A DNA stretch of 64,000 nucleotides from Fredinandcohnia onubensis (lineage in GTDB: Bacteria > Bacillota > Bacilli > Bacillales > Bacillaceae_L): positions 62,001 to 126,000 of the forward strand of contig NZ_JAPSKV010000006.1 of the NCBI RefSeq assembly GCF_031181385.1, written 5' to 3'. Every line of letters starts with the position of its first letter. Position 1 is the first letter of the stretch. The notes under the pieces are model-generated. The model had not been told where the DNA came from, did not search any database, and saw nothing but the letters and a program-made list of their open reading frames with translations. This document shows positions 52,881-61,845 of this stretch, piece by piece. Made by a program: the position numbers and the translations under genes.

Positions 52881-54053
52881 GTGAAATATAATTTTGATGA
52901 ATCAATTAATCGATTGCAGACGAACTCAATAAAGTGGGATGAGGTAGAAAATTTATTTGGTGATAAAGAGATGCTCCCGATGTGGGTAGCGGATATGGAT
53001 TTTAAATCGCCACAGCCGGTCATCGATGCCTTAATAAATCGCGCTGAGCATGGAATTTATGGCTATACTACAAGACCTGACGCCTATTATGATGCAACAG
53101 TAGGCTGGATGAAACGACGTCATAATTGGACGATTGAAAAGGATTGGATTACTTTTTGCCCTGGCGTAGTCCCGGCATTACATATTATTGTTCAAAACTT
53201 TACTAGCCCTGGCGATAAAATCTTAATACAGCCACCTGTTTATTATCCGTTTATGAGCGTAATTGAAAAGAATGGACGGGAAATCGTCAATAATCCGCTA
53301 CCATTTGAAAATGGACGTTATACCATGGATTTTGATGACCTTGAGAAAAAAATTGATTCAAATGTAAAAATGATAATTCTTTCAAATCCACATAATCCGG
53401 TCGGACGTGTTTGGACAAAGGATGAATTGACAAAGTTAGGTGAAATTTGTTTGAAGCACAATATCCTTGTTGTTTCGGATGAAATTCATTTTGACCTCGT
53501 TTATAAAGGGAATGTACATACACCATTTGCTGCGATTTCTGCTGAATTTGCTGAGCAGTCTATTACTTGTACGGCACCAAGTAAGACATTTAATCTTGCT
53601 GGATTAAAAACATCAAATATTATCATTCCGAACAAAGATTATCGTGAGAAATTTACTAAAGCCGTCGAGGATGCCTTCATTAGTATGACCAATACATTTG
53701 GAGTAACCGCCCTTATTGCTGCCTATGAAGAAGGTGACGAATGGCTTGATCAACTCATGGACTATTTACAAGGAAATCTAGACTTCCTTAAAGAGTATAT
53801 TCAAACCCATGTTCCAGAGGTGAAAGTTATTGAACCTGAAGCAACTTATCTCGTGTGGCTGGATTGTAGACAGCTTGGCCTAGAAGCCAAAGAACTAGAG
53901 CATGTCATTCAAAAACAAGGTAAGGTCGCATTTGACGAAGGCTATATTTTTGGAAAAGAAGGTGAAGGCTTCACCAGAATCAACATCGCGTGCCCAAGAG
54001 CTTTATTAGAAGAAGGGTTGAAACGATTTAGCCAAGCGGTTAAGTATAGGTAA
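52881..54053 (+). CDS. MalY/PatB-type PLP-dependent C-S lyase/aminotransferase
   Basis: 390 residues from GTG 52881, set by TTTGGAGGGATATGC. Fold-type I PLP motifs: LPMWVADMDFKSPQPVIDAL typical of MalY/PatB, LSNPHNPVGRVW, VSDEIHFDLVYKG and PLP-Lys in TAPSKTFNLAGLK. Relatives in Bacillus (PatB) cleave cystathionine or cysteine S-conjugates to homocysteine or thiols, pyruvate and ammonia. The cystine-type importer earlier in the window is compatible with sulfur amino acid metabolism but is not linked. Confidence 0.88.
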   Translation: MKYNFDESINRLQTNSIKWDEVENLFGDKEMLPMWVADMDFKSPQPVIDALINRAEHGIYGYTTRPDAYYDATVGWMKRRHNWTIEKDWITFCPGVVPALHIIVQNFTSPGDKILIQPPVYYPFMSVIEKNGREIVNNPLPFENGRYTMDFDDLEKKIDSNVKMIILSNPHNPVGRVWTKDELTKLGEICLKHNILVVSDEIHFDLVYKGNVHTPFAAISAEFAEQSITCTAPSKTFNLAGLKTSNIIIPNKDYREKFTKAVEDAFISMTNTFGVTALIAAYEEGDEWLDQLMDYLQGNLDFLKEYIQTHVPEVKVIEPEATYLVWLDCRQLGLEAKELEHVIQKQGKVAFDEGYIFGKEGEGFTRINIACPRALLEEGLKRFSQAVKYR

Positions 54054-54057
54054 AGAG

Positions 54058-54093
54058 AAAAGCTTGAAGGTCATTAAAAACCTTCAAGCTTTT
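54058..54093. terminator. Bidirectional terminator
   Basis: Perfect AAAAGCTTGAAGG/CCTTCAAGCTTTT stem between convergent genes ending at 54053 and 54099. Confidence 0.88.
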
Positions 54094-54098
54094 CGTGT

Positions 54099-54527
54099 TT
54101 AGAATTCAGGATTAAATGTTTCCTTTTCCTTGCGTACTAAGCAAAGAATTCCTGCAATGAGGTATAGAATACTTGCAATAATGGAGATTAGGAATGTTGC
54201 AAGTGTGGTAAGTACAGCTACCACAATTAATAGAATTCCTGCTGCTTTTGGATGCTTATTCCCTTTAAGAAGAATTAACGATACAACTCCGAGTATGATT
54301 GCTAAAATACTTACAATAATGAAATACCAACCACCGGATGTTACCATATCTGTAATGATTCCCATATCGACTCCTTCAAGAGCTGGATCTTCAGAAGCGA
54401 TGCTCTCCATTTCTTGTGTGAACTCATTATTGTCACCAAGACCTACAAACATAAATCCAAATAAAGTTAAAAATACAAAGAAACAAGCTCCAATAATCGT
54501 TAAAACAAATTCACCAGTACGTTTCAT
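54099..54527 (-). CDS. DUF4064 membrane protein
   Basis: 142 residues, ATG after AAGGGGGAAC. Four membrane segments: an N-terminal pass (GEFVLTIIGACFFVFLTLFGFMF), an extracytoplasmic acidic stretch, then three passes with RKTGE-like start MKRTGEFVL typical of DUF4064. Function unknown. A 7-bp inverted repeat sits in its promoter region. Confidence 0.75.
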   Translation of the reverse strand: MKRTGEFVLTIIGACFFVFLTLFGFMFVGLGDNNEFTQEMESIASEDPALEGVDMGIITDMVTSGGWYFIIVSILAIILGVVSLILLKGNKHPKAAGILLIVVAVLTTLATFLISIIASILYLIAGILCLVRKEKETFNPEF

Positions 54528-54564
54528 TCATAGTTCCCCCTTAAAAAATGTTTCATTTTGATTG

Positions 54565-54583
54565 TACTATACAGTATATAGTA
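54565..54583. promoter_or_regulatory. Inverted repeat upstream of the DUF4064 gene
   Basis: TACTATA (54565-54571) and TATAGTA (54577-54583) with a 5-bp centre. It could be a PadR- or GntR-type operator; no regulator gene is adjacent. Confidence 0.4.
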
Positions 54584-54811
54584 TGCAATCCGATTTTCTT
54601 CCTAATCCTCTCCAAAAGTGGAATTAGTTTATTTACGGAAAAAGAGAAAAAAGGTTTCAAAAAGGAGTAAATAATTTTTCAGGCGATATCCGCATATAAA
54701 AATAAAGAGTATTAATTCTATAGGTATTATTACAAATGTATTAATTAAATATTAAAAAAATTTTGCAAACAGTAGACGACTTATGTTAACCTAGAATTAT
54801 AGGTGTTTAAA

Positions 54812-54825
54812 TGGTAAATATACCA
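54812..54825. promoter_or_regulatory. Dyad in the leader of the TAXI gene
   Basis: TGGTAAATATACCA with arms TGGTA/TACCA. Similar words (TTTGGTAGTAAACC) recur about 30 bp later, before the start at 54908. The 54584-54907 region is otherwise AT-rich with no gene seen and no clear promoter. Confidence 0.3.
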
Positions 54826-54907
54826 AATTAATCCAAAATAGTAGTTTGGTAGTAAACCTCGTTCTAAGAGGGTCTACATAAAAAATAAATATCTAGGGGG
54901 AATGCAA

Positions 54908-55915
54908 ATGCTGAAGAAGTACTCATTTCTAACTTTGCTGCTAGCATTGGTTTTACTCATTGCTGCATGTAGCAGTGATAACACGAATGGTGACGACAAG
55001 GATGAAGAAGGCGATAGCAGCGCTGAATCTGGGACAATCGATCTTCTCATGGGTACAGGTAGCCAAGGAGGGACTTATTTTCCACTTGGTGCCGAAATGG
55101 CGAATGTTTGGAACAAGAATATTGACAACGTGAACGTAACATCAACTGAATCAGGTGCTTCTGTTGAGAACCTTGCAAAAATTTCAAATGGTGAATTTGA
55201 CCTTGGAATGACTGTTAATTTACCTGCTTACAATGCGCTTAATGGAACTGGTGATTTCGAAGGTAAGAAAGTTGAAAACTTCGCATTTATTGGACATATT
55301 TATCCAGAAGTTCTTCAAATCATTACACGTGAAAGCACTGGTGTTGAGACAATTGCAGATTTAAAAGGAAAGAGAATTGCGATTGGACCTCCAGGAAGTG
55401 GAACGCAAACTGCAACAAAAGCGGTCTTAGCAGCTTATGGGATCAACGATGGCGATTATGAGGCATACCAGGAAGGATTCGGTGATGCAAAATCGAAATT
55501 ACAAGACGGTACGATTGATGCTTCATTCGGACTACTTGGCCTGCCAGATGCGGGTATTGACGAGCTTCAAGCCTCAGTTGGCGATGTGAAGTTCTTAGAG
55601 GTAACAGGTGATGAATTAAAAACGGTAGAAGAAACAAGTGGATACACTGGCTATACAATTAAAGCAGGTTCTTACGAATGGTTAAAAGAGGATGCGAATG
55701 TTGTATCCGCATACGCTGTTCTTGTTGCAAATACAGACACAGTGGATGATGAATTAGCTTACCAACTTGCAAAAGTCATGCTTGAAAAGGCAAGTGAAAA
55801 TACACATGCTCAAGCAGCCCACATGACAAAAGAAAACTCACTTAGTGGATTAGGAGATTTACCAATTCATCCAGGTGCAGAAAAGTACTATAAAGAAGTT
55901 GGAATACTAGATTAA
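54908..55915 (+). CDS. TAXI-family TRAP transporter solute-binding lipoprotein
   Basis: 335 residues from ATG 54908; the ATG at 54902 is only 1 nt from the TAGGGGG ribosome site. Lipobox LIAAC puts the lipidated Cys at about residue 21, followed by a short acidic linker. TAXI signatures: LLMGTGSQGGTYFPLGAEMANVWN and LKGKRIAIGPPGSGTQTATKAVL. It captures a substrate, in characterised cases glutamate or other organic acids, for the fused permease downstream. A terminator-like hairpin between the two genes would favour excess of this receptor. Confidence 0.9.
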   Translation: MLKKYSFLTLLLALVLLIAACSSDNTNGDDKDEEGDSSAESGTIDLLMGTGSQGGTYFPLGAEMANVWNKNIDNVNVTSTESGASVENLAKISNGEFDLGMTVNLPAYNALNGTGDFEGKKVENFAFIGHIYPEVLQIITRESTGVETIADLKGKRIAIGPPGSGTQTATKAVLAAYGINDGDYEAYQEGFGDAKSKLQDGTIDASFGLLGLPDAGIDELQASVGDVKFLEVTGDELKTVEETSGYTGYTIKAGSYEWLKEDANVVSAYAVLVANTDTVDDELAYQLAKVMLEKASENTHAQAAHMTKENSLSGLGDLPIHPGAEKYYKEVGILD

Positions 55916-55929
55916 TAACTTAAAAGAAG

Positions 55930-55964
55930 AAGGGCTTAACACTATGTGTTTTAGCCCTTTTTTT
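55930..55964 (+). terminator. Partial terminator between TAXI receptor and permease genes
   Basis: AAGGGCT/AGCCCTT stem with a 16-nt loop and six or more T residues. Read-through would be needed for the permease unless it has its own promoter. Confidence 0.7.
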
Positions 55965-56037
55965 CACAAAGATTACTATTATTAGTCCAATCAATTAATC
56001 GTGTCAAATAAAATAGATTTCACAGGTGGTGGTAAGA

Positions 56038-58044
56038 ATGAAATGGTGGAAGAAAAAGGAGATGAGTGATTCGAACGAACCTACTCAAAATAAAGAAAGT
56101 ATATCGGCAGAAGAGATTCTAGAAAAATACGACCGGGAAAGTACTTATCGAAGGAATCTTGGGAAATGGAAATGGATTGTTCTCATCTTGGCTGTTGGCC
56201 TGACTGTATTTCATCTTTATACAGGGTATCGCGGTGCCTTTGAAGCTCGAATTCAGGGTCCAATACATTTAGGGACAGCATTGGGATTAATCTTTCTGCT
56301 ATATCCAATTAAAAAGGGACTTCATCGTAAGCAAAAAGGAATTCCTTGGTACGATGTGATCCTAGCCATTATTTCACTAGGTGTCGGCTATTATAATGTT
56401 ATTTTCTATGAGGAATTGGTGTCAGAACGGATTGTATTCGGATATACAACCCCAGATTTTATTGTTGGAACACTAGGAGTATTACTTGTTCTTGAAGCGG
56501 CTAGAAGATGTGTTGGCCTTCCGATTGTCATCGTATCGAGTGTGGCCATTCTTTATGCATTGTATGGAAACTTGATTCCTACAAAACTATTTGCTCACCG
56601 AGGTTTCTCATGGAATACATTGGTTACTGATTTGTATTTAACGACAAAAGGTATCTATAGTACACCGATCCAAGTTTCCTCGACATTTATTTTTCTATTT
56701 TTATTATTTGGTGTCATGTTAATTCGAACTGGTGTCGGTCAATTTTTTAATGATATTGCATTTGCAATCACTGGTCGGTTTACAGGTGGTCAAGCAAAAG
56801 CAGCAGTCGTAGCAAGTGCCATGCAGGGGATGGTTTCTGGTAGCTCTGTAGCAAATACAGTTGGTTCCGGATCGTTTACGATTCCAATGATGAAAAGAGC
56901 AGGCTATAAACCAGAGTTCGCGGCAGCAGCAGAAGCCTCTGCATCAACTGGTGGCCAAATTATGCCTCCAATCATGGGAGCAGCCGCATTTATCATGGCT
57001 TCCTATACAAATATCCCATATAGCCAAATTATGTTGGTTGCAATTATCCCGGCTGCCCTTTATTTTCTTGGCGTATTCTTTGGTGTTCACTTCGAATCCA
57101 AAAAGATTGGGATTGTGGGGGTACCAAAGGAGACCTTACCGAAGGCAAAGAAGTTAATGATTGAACGCGGATACCTATTGCTGCCTCTTATTGTTATTTT
57201 TTACACATTACTGACAGGAAAGACGCCAATGCGTGCTGCATTGCTTGCGATTCTAGTCTCATTTTTAGTGAGTCTTGTTCGTAAAGATACAAGAATGTCG
57301 TTAAAAAGTGTCATTAAAACACTTGAGGAAGGTGCAAGAGTTGCTTTGCCGGTTATCGCAGCCTGTGCGTCTGCGGGGATTATTGTTGGAGTAGTTGTTC
57401 AAACAGGTCTTGGTGGACGTATTGCAGATGGTATTATTGCATTGGGTGGAGGAAGCTTAATCCTTACTTTGTTCTTTACCATGATTGCTTGCTTAATACT
57501 TGGAATGGGTTTGCCAACAACAGCAAACTATGTTGTTACAGCTACAATGGCTGCTCCGGCATTAATCCTTGGATTAGATGTACCAGTACTCGCGGCTCAT
57601 ATGTTTGTATTCTATTTTGGAATCGTAGCAGACATTACTCCGCCGGTTTGTTTAGCCGCCTATGCAGGGGCTGGCTTAGCAAGGGCAAATCCATTTACAA
57701 CGGGAGTAACAGCAACAAAGCTTGCGACAGCCGCCTATATTATTCCATTTATCTTTGTCATCAATCCGCAAATGCTTTTAATCGACTTCGAGGTTCCATT
57801 CTTGGTCATATCTGTCATAACGGCAATCATTGGTATGATTGGTATTAGTACAGCCATGATCGGATTCTTCATACGTAGGGCATTTGTATGGGAGCGAATC
57901 ATTCTGTTCGCCGCGGGCCTAAGCCTTGTGTCACCAAGTATTTATTTTGGAGCTGCAGGTGTGATTGGATTATTAGCTATTTTATTTATTCAATCTCGCC
58001 GTCCAAAAGAAAATATTCAAGCACCAAGGATGTCATTCAATTAG
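56038..58044 (+). CDS. TRAP transporter permease, DctQ-DctM fused (TAXI type)
   Basis: 668 residues from ATG 56038, preceded by ACAGGTGGTGG. The cytoplasmic N-terminus is followed by about four helices equivalent to DctQ, then a long DctM-like part with about 12 helices. Key stretches: GMVSGSSVANTVGSGSFTIPMMKRAGYKPEFAAAAEASASTGGQIMPPIMGAAAF and GLPTTANYVVTATMAAPAL, the two helical-hairpin repeats of TRAP large subunits. It drives uptake of the receptor's ligand with a Na+ or H+ gradient. Confidence 0.92.
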   Translation: MKWWKKKEMSDSNEPTQNKESISAEEILEKYDRESTYRRNLGKWKWIVLILAVGLTVFHLYTGYRGAFEARIQGPIHLGTALGLIFLLYPIKKGLHRKQKGIPWYDVILAIISLGVGYYNVIFYEELVSERIVFGYTTPDFIVGTLGVLLVLEAARRCVGLPIVIVSSVAILYALYGNLIPTKLFAHRGFSWNTLVTDLYLTTKGIYSTPIQVSSTFIFLFLLFGVMLIRTGVGQFFNDIAFAITGRFTGGQAKAAVVASAMQGMVSGSSVANTVGSGSFTIPMMKRAGYKPEFAAAAEASASTGGQIMPPIMGAAAFIMASYTNIPYSQIMLVAIIPAALYFLGVFFGVHFESKKIGIVGVPKETLPKAKKLMIERGYLLLPLIVIFYTLLTGKTPMRAALLAILVSFLVSLVRKDTRMSLKSVIKTLEEGARVALPVIAACASAGIIVGVVVQTGLGGRIADGIIALGGGSLILTLFFTMIACLILGMGLPTTANYVVTATMAAPALILGLDVPVLAAHMFVFYFGIVADITPPVCLAAYAGAGLARANPFTTGVTATKLATAAYIIPFIFVINPQMLLIDFEVPFLVISVITAIIGMIGISTAMIGFFIRRAFVWERIILFAAGLSLVSPSIYFGAAGVIGLLAILFIQSRRPKENIQAPRMSFN

Positions 58045-58055
58045 TTTCAATAAGA

Positions 58056-58087
58056 AAAACGACGTGCCTCAAAACACACGTCGTTTT
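58056..58087. terminator. Bidirectional terminator
   Basis: AAAACGACGTG/CACGTCGTTTT stem between convergent genes ending at 58044 and 58088. Confidence 0.88.
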
Positions 58088-59092
58088 TTATTTGTGTTTT
58101 TGTAATTTAATCCGATCAGTTGTAGCTGGAGGTTCTTGAATCCATCGGCGGTTAACAAGGATATTGAACCCCTTAGCAGCATAAACGAAAATCTCACCGA
58201 TCGTTTTTGAATAAAATGCGACCAAATCTGTCCTCATGGATAATCCTTGGGCATGTCCAATCAGAGTAATATCAATACTATTAAGGGCATGAAATAGTGT
58301 AACAATGAGTTTATCGGAAAATGGTGAAACCGTTGAACCTGTTACCTCCATTGGAATGGAAACAGTCCCCATAAGATCTTCCTCTTTCAGTAGATCATTA
58401 ATAAATGTAACTTGCTTTTCCGATATCTTTTTTCCTTCAATAATAAAATCAAAAATTTCTTTGTCCTTTACGACTTGCAGGAAACCCGTGCAAAGAACAA
58501 TTGCAAAAAAGTTTCGTTCCAAATTAAAAAACATATCTGTGATTTCCAAAACATTTAATGGCCTCTTATCCCCGATTAACTTTGTTAAATATGTCTTTTT
58601 TTCTATATACTTATTTTCAGTAGGATAGACAACCATTGGGGGACGGTCATATATTCCTTTTTCAAGCATTAACTGGGTTGCTTCATTATACTGTGTTAAA
58701 GCATCTGATAAGCATTTAGAAAATAATGATCGTACATCCTCTCTAGCCACATTTGAAGCGATAAAGCTAAAATTGATCATATTCATTCGACTCATTGCAT
58801 AAACAAAAGTTAAAGAAAAAGGGTCATAAAACAATGGTGGTGCCGATAGGTTTATATCCTCATCGGAAAACTCATCAGGTATTGGAATTTTTTCTTCTGA
58901 AAATATTCGCTTTATTTCTTTCATTTGCCCACTATATATTTGAAAGGATTCATTTAATAGTGGTTTAATTTCCTCATCTTTTAAGTGGTGAAGGAAGTAT
59001 TTAATCAAACAAATCGTCATACTAGCTTGTATAAACGTTGTCCATAGTCCACTGATTTCAGCACTGGATAAACGAATATTATGTTTCTCCAT
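58088..59092 (-). CDS. DUF3231 family protein (two tandem domains)
   Basis: 334 residues from ATG 59092, where GGGGAGGGTG precedes. Two similar helical halves of about 165 residues are visible: the first with SAEISGLWTTFIQASMTICLIKYFLHHLKDEEI and LTFVYAMSRMNMINFSFIASN, the second with LNVLEITDMFFNLERNFFAIVLCTGFLQVVKDKEI and FHALNSIDITLIGHAQGLSMRTDL. This duplication is the usual DUF3231 form in spore formers, where ferritin-like four-helix bundles are suspected. Function unknown. Confidence 0.8.
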   Translation of the reverse strand: MEKHNIRLSSAEISGLWTTFIQASMTICLIKYFLHHLKDEEIKPLLNESFQIYSGQMKEIKRIFSEEKIPIPDEFSDEDINLSAPPLFYDPFSLTFVYAMSRMNMINFSFIASNVAREDVRSLFSKCLSDALTQYNEATQLMLEKGIYDRPPMVVYPTENKYIEKKTYLTKLIGDKRPLNVLEITDMFFNLERNFFAIVLCTGFLQVVKDKEIFDFIIEGKKISEKQVTFINDLLKEEDLMGTVSIPMEVTGSTVSPFSDKLIVTLFHALNSIDITLIGHAQGLSMRTDLVAFYSKTIGEIFVYAAKGFNILVNRRWIQEPPATTDRIKLQKHK

Positions 59093-59161
59093 GAGGCACC
59101 CTCCCCAATACTTCATATATGGATAGTATTGGTTAAATGAAAATTTCTATTCTTTAACAAT

Positions 59162-59650
59162 TCAACCTTCCATGTAAGATAATAATTGATCAAACTCTTC
59201 GTTAATGGATTTAATCTGCTCGTAGCCATCGTCCGTTTTATTTGTCTCCCCATTCGTAATCCCCTGGAGGAGAGTATTCATGCCTTCCATATATCGTTCA
59301 ATTGAGGCTTGGATGTGATTTCGAAACTCGTGTAAACTTTTATTAGTCGGTTTACCATCAAGCTCAATTAGATTATAAATGTACATCGCTTCCTCATTAG
59401 CGATTTGCATTGTTTCAATTGCTGCCTCTAATTCATCCTCTTTTTTCATTTCATCCAAAAGCATATTTAATTCCCTATTAAGTTGATTAAATTTTTGTAC
59501 ATGGCTTTGAAGGCTATCTAATATAACTTGATCCTTTTTTGAAAGATTCTGGTCAAGGGCACTGTATAGATCTGAAGCGGTCATAGAAGGTGAGGAGCAT
59601 CCTGTTAATAACGCGATAAAGATGAATAGTAGAATGATTTTTCGACTCAT
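59162..59650 (-). CDS. Small helical lipoprotein (YkyA-like)
   Basis: 162 residues, ATG after GGGAGGGACAAT. Lipobox LLTGC gives a lipidated Cys at about residue 18. The rest is almost entirely alpha-helical with coiled-coil heptads (LDSLQSHVQKFNQLNRELNMLLDEMKKEDELEAA). Similar short lipoproteins in Bacillus include the cell-wall-binding YkyA group; that assignment is tentative. Monocistronic. Confidence 0.6.
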   Translation of the reverse strand: MSRKIILLFIFIALLTGCSSPSMTASDLYSALDQNLSKKDQVILDSLQSHVQKFNQLNRELNMLLDEMKKEDELEAAIETMQIANEEAMYIYNLIELDGKPTNKSLHEFRNHIQASIERYMEGMNTLLQGITNGETNKTDDGYEQIKSINEEFDQLLSYMEG

Positions 59651-59714
59651 ATTGTCCCTCCCTAGTAACGTATATAAAAAGATATGAGACTTGTCCTTGT
59701 TATATGCTTGCGGT

Positions 59715-59757
59715 TTGACAAATAGATTCTAGTATATTATCTTGAATTAAAGATAAT
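59715..59757 (+). promoter_or_regulatory. Promoter with MhqR-like operator before the mhqD-type gene
   Basis: -35 TTGACA (59715-59720), 17-bp spacer, -10 TATCTT (59738-59743). The palindrome TATCTTGAATTAAAGATA (within 59736-59757) overlaps the -10 box. It follows the B. subtilis MhqR box outline (TATCTNGAATTNGAGATA as I recall it) and matches the site at 63319-63340 at 21 of 22 bases. Confidence 0.75.
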
Positions 59758-59827
59758 TTATCATTAACTATTATTACGGTCTCGTTAGGAGATACTAGAA
59801 AAAGTATTTAGTTTTGGAGGGAATAGG

Positions 59828-60433
59828 ATGAAGCATATTTTCCGTGAAGGTAAAGATAAAACAAAAGCAACTCTTCTGTTATTACATGGTACAGGAGGAA
59901 CAGAGTCAGATTTATTGCCATTAGCACCACATATTGATGAAGAAGCATCTGTATTAAGTGTGCGTGGAAATGTATCTGAAAATGGCATGCCGCGCTTTTT
60001 CCGTCGCTTAGCCGAAGGGGTTTTTGATATGGAAGACCTTATTTTTCGTACAAAAGAATTAAATGAGTTCCTCGACGAGGCTGCCACAACTTACTCATTC
60101 GATCGAAATAATATTGTTGCAATTGGGTACTCAAATGGAGCAAATATTGCTGGAAGCCTACTGTTCCATTACAAAGACGCATTAAAAGGAGCCATTCTTC
60201 ACCATCCAATGGTACCAAGAAGAGGAATAGATTTACCCGACCTTACGGGTACACCTGTCTTCATAACAGCAGGTAAAAATGATCCAATTTGTCCAGCACA
60301 GGAAACCATTGACCTACAAGACCTTCTACAGGAAGCAAACGCAGATGTCGAGGTCCATTGGGAAAATAATGGACATATGCTAACTGGCACAGAAGTTGCT
60401 GCAGCAGCGAACTGGTATAAGAAACACTTTTAA
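59828..60433 (+). CDS. mhqD: MhqD-type carboxylesterase/phospholipase-family hydrolase
   Basis: 201 residues, usual length, ATG after TTGGAGGGAATAGG. Alpha/beta-hydrolase motifs: LLHGTGGTESDLLPLA (oxyanion loop), nucleophile in IGYSNGANIAGS (Ser about 98), Asp in TAGKNDPICP and His in NNGHMLTGTEV. B. subtilis MhqD is induced by methylhydroquinone, catechol and diamide under MhqR control. The matching operator supports the same role here: detoxification of quinone-like electrophiles together with the dioxygenase at 62331. Confidence 0.85.
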   Translation: MKHIFREGKDKTKATLLLLHGTGGTESDLLPLAPHIDEEASVLSVRGNVSENGMPRFFRRLAEGVFDMEDLIFRTKELNEFLDEAATTYSFDRNNIVAIGYSNGANIAGSLLFHYKDALKGAILHHPMVPRRGIDLPDLTGTPVFITAGKNDPICPAQETIDLQDLLQEANADVEVHWENNGHMLTGTEVAAAANWYKKHF

Positions 60434-60477
60434 AATCGGGGATTTTCTTTCTGATTGCGTTTTATTTTTCATAATTG

Positions 60478-60541
60478 AGCTTTATATTGGAGAATTGCGC
60501 GTTAATTTAATTTTTTGCGTTTTATTTTTAATAATTGCGTT
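60478..60541 (+). repeat. 64-bp direct repeat A, left of the NERD gene
   Basis: It begins AGCTTTATATTGGAGAATTG and ends GCGTTTTATTTTTAATAATT plus GCGTT. It matches repeat B (61719-61782) at 62 of 64 positions in the same orientation, 1241 bp away. A further sub-copy of TTGCGTTTTATTTTTCATAA lies immediately left (from about 60455). The pair encloses the NERD gene. Confidence 0.85.
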
Positions 60542-60554
60542 ATAACAGGATTAG

Positions 60555-60602
60555 AACCCAAGATTGTTTGTGTTGTAAAAACACCAATCTTGGGTTTTTT
60601 CA
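60555..60602. terminator. Terminator between repeat A and the NERD gene
   Basis: AACCCAAGATTG/CAATCTTGGGTT stem with T residues on the plus strand and A residues on the other. The minus-strand NERD gene stops at 60604. Confidence 0.85.
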
Positions 60603-60603
60603 T

Positions 60604-61569
60604 TCACTCATCTTTGTAAAAATAAACACTACCTTTCGTTTTTCCTTCTTGTTTTAAATTCCAGGATTTTAATATATTCCTGGCTGCATTACGGGATGGG
60701 AGGAGAAGAAAATCGCGTAGTTTTTGGTTTGTAATTGTATTACCCATGAGAAGAAAATAATGTGATATGGAGTCATGGTAGGCATCATACGAGGAATATC
60801 CACATTTTAGGCATTTCCATTTACGTGGAGTTCGCTCCATTGGCAATGCTTCACATTTAAGACAGTGTACCCCTTTTAAAAGTTCACTCTCATTAATCCC
60901 GAACCGATTCAAAATGTTTCCATCATATGGTGTATCTAACTGAAGCAATATTCTTATCAATTTTTGAATATGTTTACTCTCGAGAATTTCTTTTTGGTGT
61001 TTTTTCTCAAAGTGTTCCATTTTAGAGAGGAGACTAGCACTATTGATAATTTTGTGTGCATTTGGATGGTTTGGTGAGGCAGAAAGAGTGGTCGAAAGGT
61101 TAGTGAATACAACGAGTGATTCAATTGGCAGCATTGGTATTTTATAAAAGTGTAACAATCTTCTAAGTTGTAGTTGATGACGGTGCATTTGTGTAATTGG
61201 ACAAGCGTAGGTGTTTTTTATGTTGTCATAGGTTTGATGCATTTGGTTAAAGTGGTGATCAAAATATATTTCACCTTTATGGTTTTTAGCATCAAGATCT
61301 AGAATAAAGTTATTTGAAATAAGTAGGTTATCAATTTCGAAATGGGTGTTCGTAGGTTTATCTGGAAGGCGAAGTCCGTTTAGAATCCGGTATTGTTTGT
61401 CGGGAAGAAACTTTAGGTAGTAATCTGAGGATTTTTCCCCCTTGTATCCGCTCATTTTTTTACGAAGACTTTCATCAACGAGTTCATATTTAGGGTGAGA
61501 CTTTGGAGTGCGTATTCTTAATGCTTTAAACTTGTCAATTTCATTGGACATTTTTCGTTCTTTTTTCAT
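60604..61569 (-). CDS. NERD-domain (nuclease-related) protein with zinc ribbon
   Basis: 321 residues, ATG with AAAGGAGA about 9 nt upstream. NERD fold at about 40-150: GYKGEKSSDYYLKFL, then FEIDNLLISNNFILDLDAKNHKGEIYFD, which gives Asp...D-x-K residues of a PD-(D/E)XK nuclease core. A zinc ribbon follows (CLKCEALP ... WKCLKCGYS, about 236-260). The C-terminal 50 residues (NTITNQKLRDFLLLPSRNAARNILKSWNLKQ) look like a winged helix. DNA cleavage and binding are inferred from the fold. It is flanked by 64-bp direct repeats and remnants of a germination operon, and so may be part of a mobile or rearranged segment. Confidence 0.8.
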   Translation of the reverse strand: MKKERKMSNEIDKFKALRIRTPKSHPKYELVDESLRKKMSGYKGEKSSDYYLKFLPDKQYRILNGLRLPDKPTNTHFEIDNLLISNNFILDLDAKNHKGEIYFDHHFNQMHQTYDNIKNTYACPITQMHRHQLQLRRLLHFYKIPMLPIESLVVFTNLSTTLSASPNHPNAHKIINSASLLSKMEHFEKKHQKEILESKHIQKLIRILLQLDTPYDGNILNRFGINESELLKGVHCLKCEALPMERTPRKWKCLKCGYSSYDAYHDSISHYFLLMGNTITNQKLRDFLLLPSRNAARNILKSWNLKQEGKTKGSVYFYKDE

Positions 61570-61718
61570 TCATTTGTCTCCTTTAATTTTGATAGTGATT
61601 TAGTTCTATCAAAAGTGTCAAAATCCTGCATAATTTGAGAAAAATTTTGCTGTTTATAGTGCGCTTCCATCTGATTGCGTTTTAATGTAGTGGAATTGCA
61701 TTTTATTTTTGAGAAATA

Positions 61719-61782
61719 AGCTTTATATTGGAGAATTGCGCGTTAATATAATTTTTTGCGTTTTATTTTTCATAATTGCGTT
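61719..61782 (+). repeat. 64-bp direct repeat B, right of the NERD gene
   Basis: It differs from repeat A at two positions only. Degenerate sub-copies (CTGATTGCGTTTTAATG, AATTGCATTTTATTTTTGAG) precede it from 61671. It ends about 60 bp before the truncated Ger(x)C coding remnant. Confidence 0.85.
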
Positions 61783-61845
61783 GTACGGTAAATTTAGTGC
61801 TGCAATTATTTATTTCTCTAGTGTTGTTGATAAAACTGCAATTAA

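Noticed and set aside
54130-54561. Plus-strand frame over the DUF4064 gene
   Set aside because: Mirror frame of a membrane protein; the minus-strand gene has AAGGGGGAAC and a terminator.
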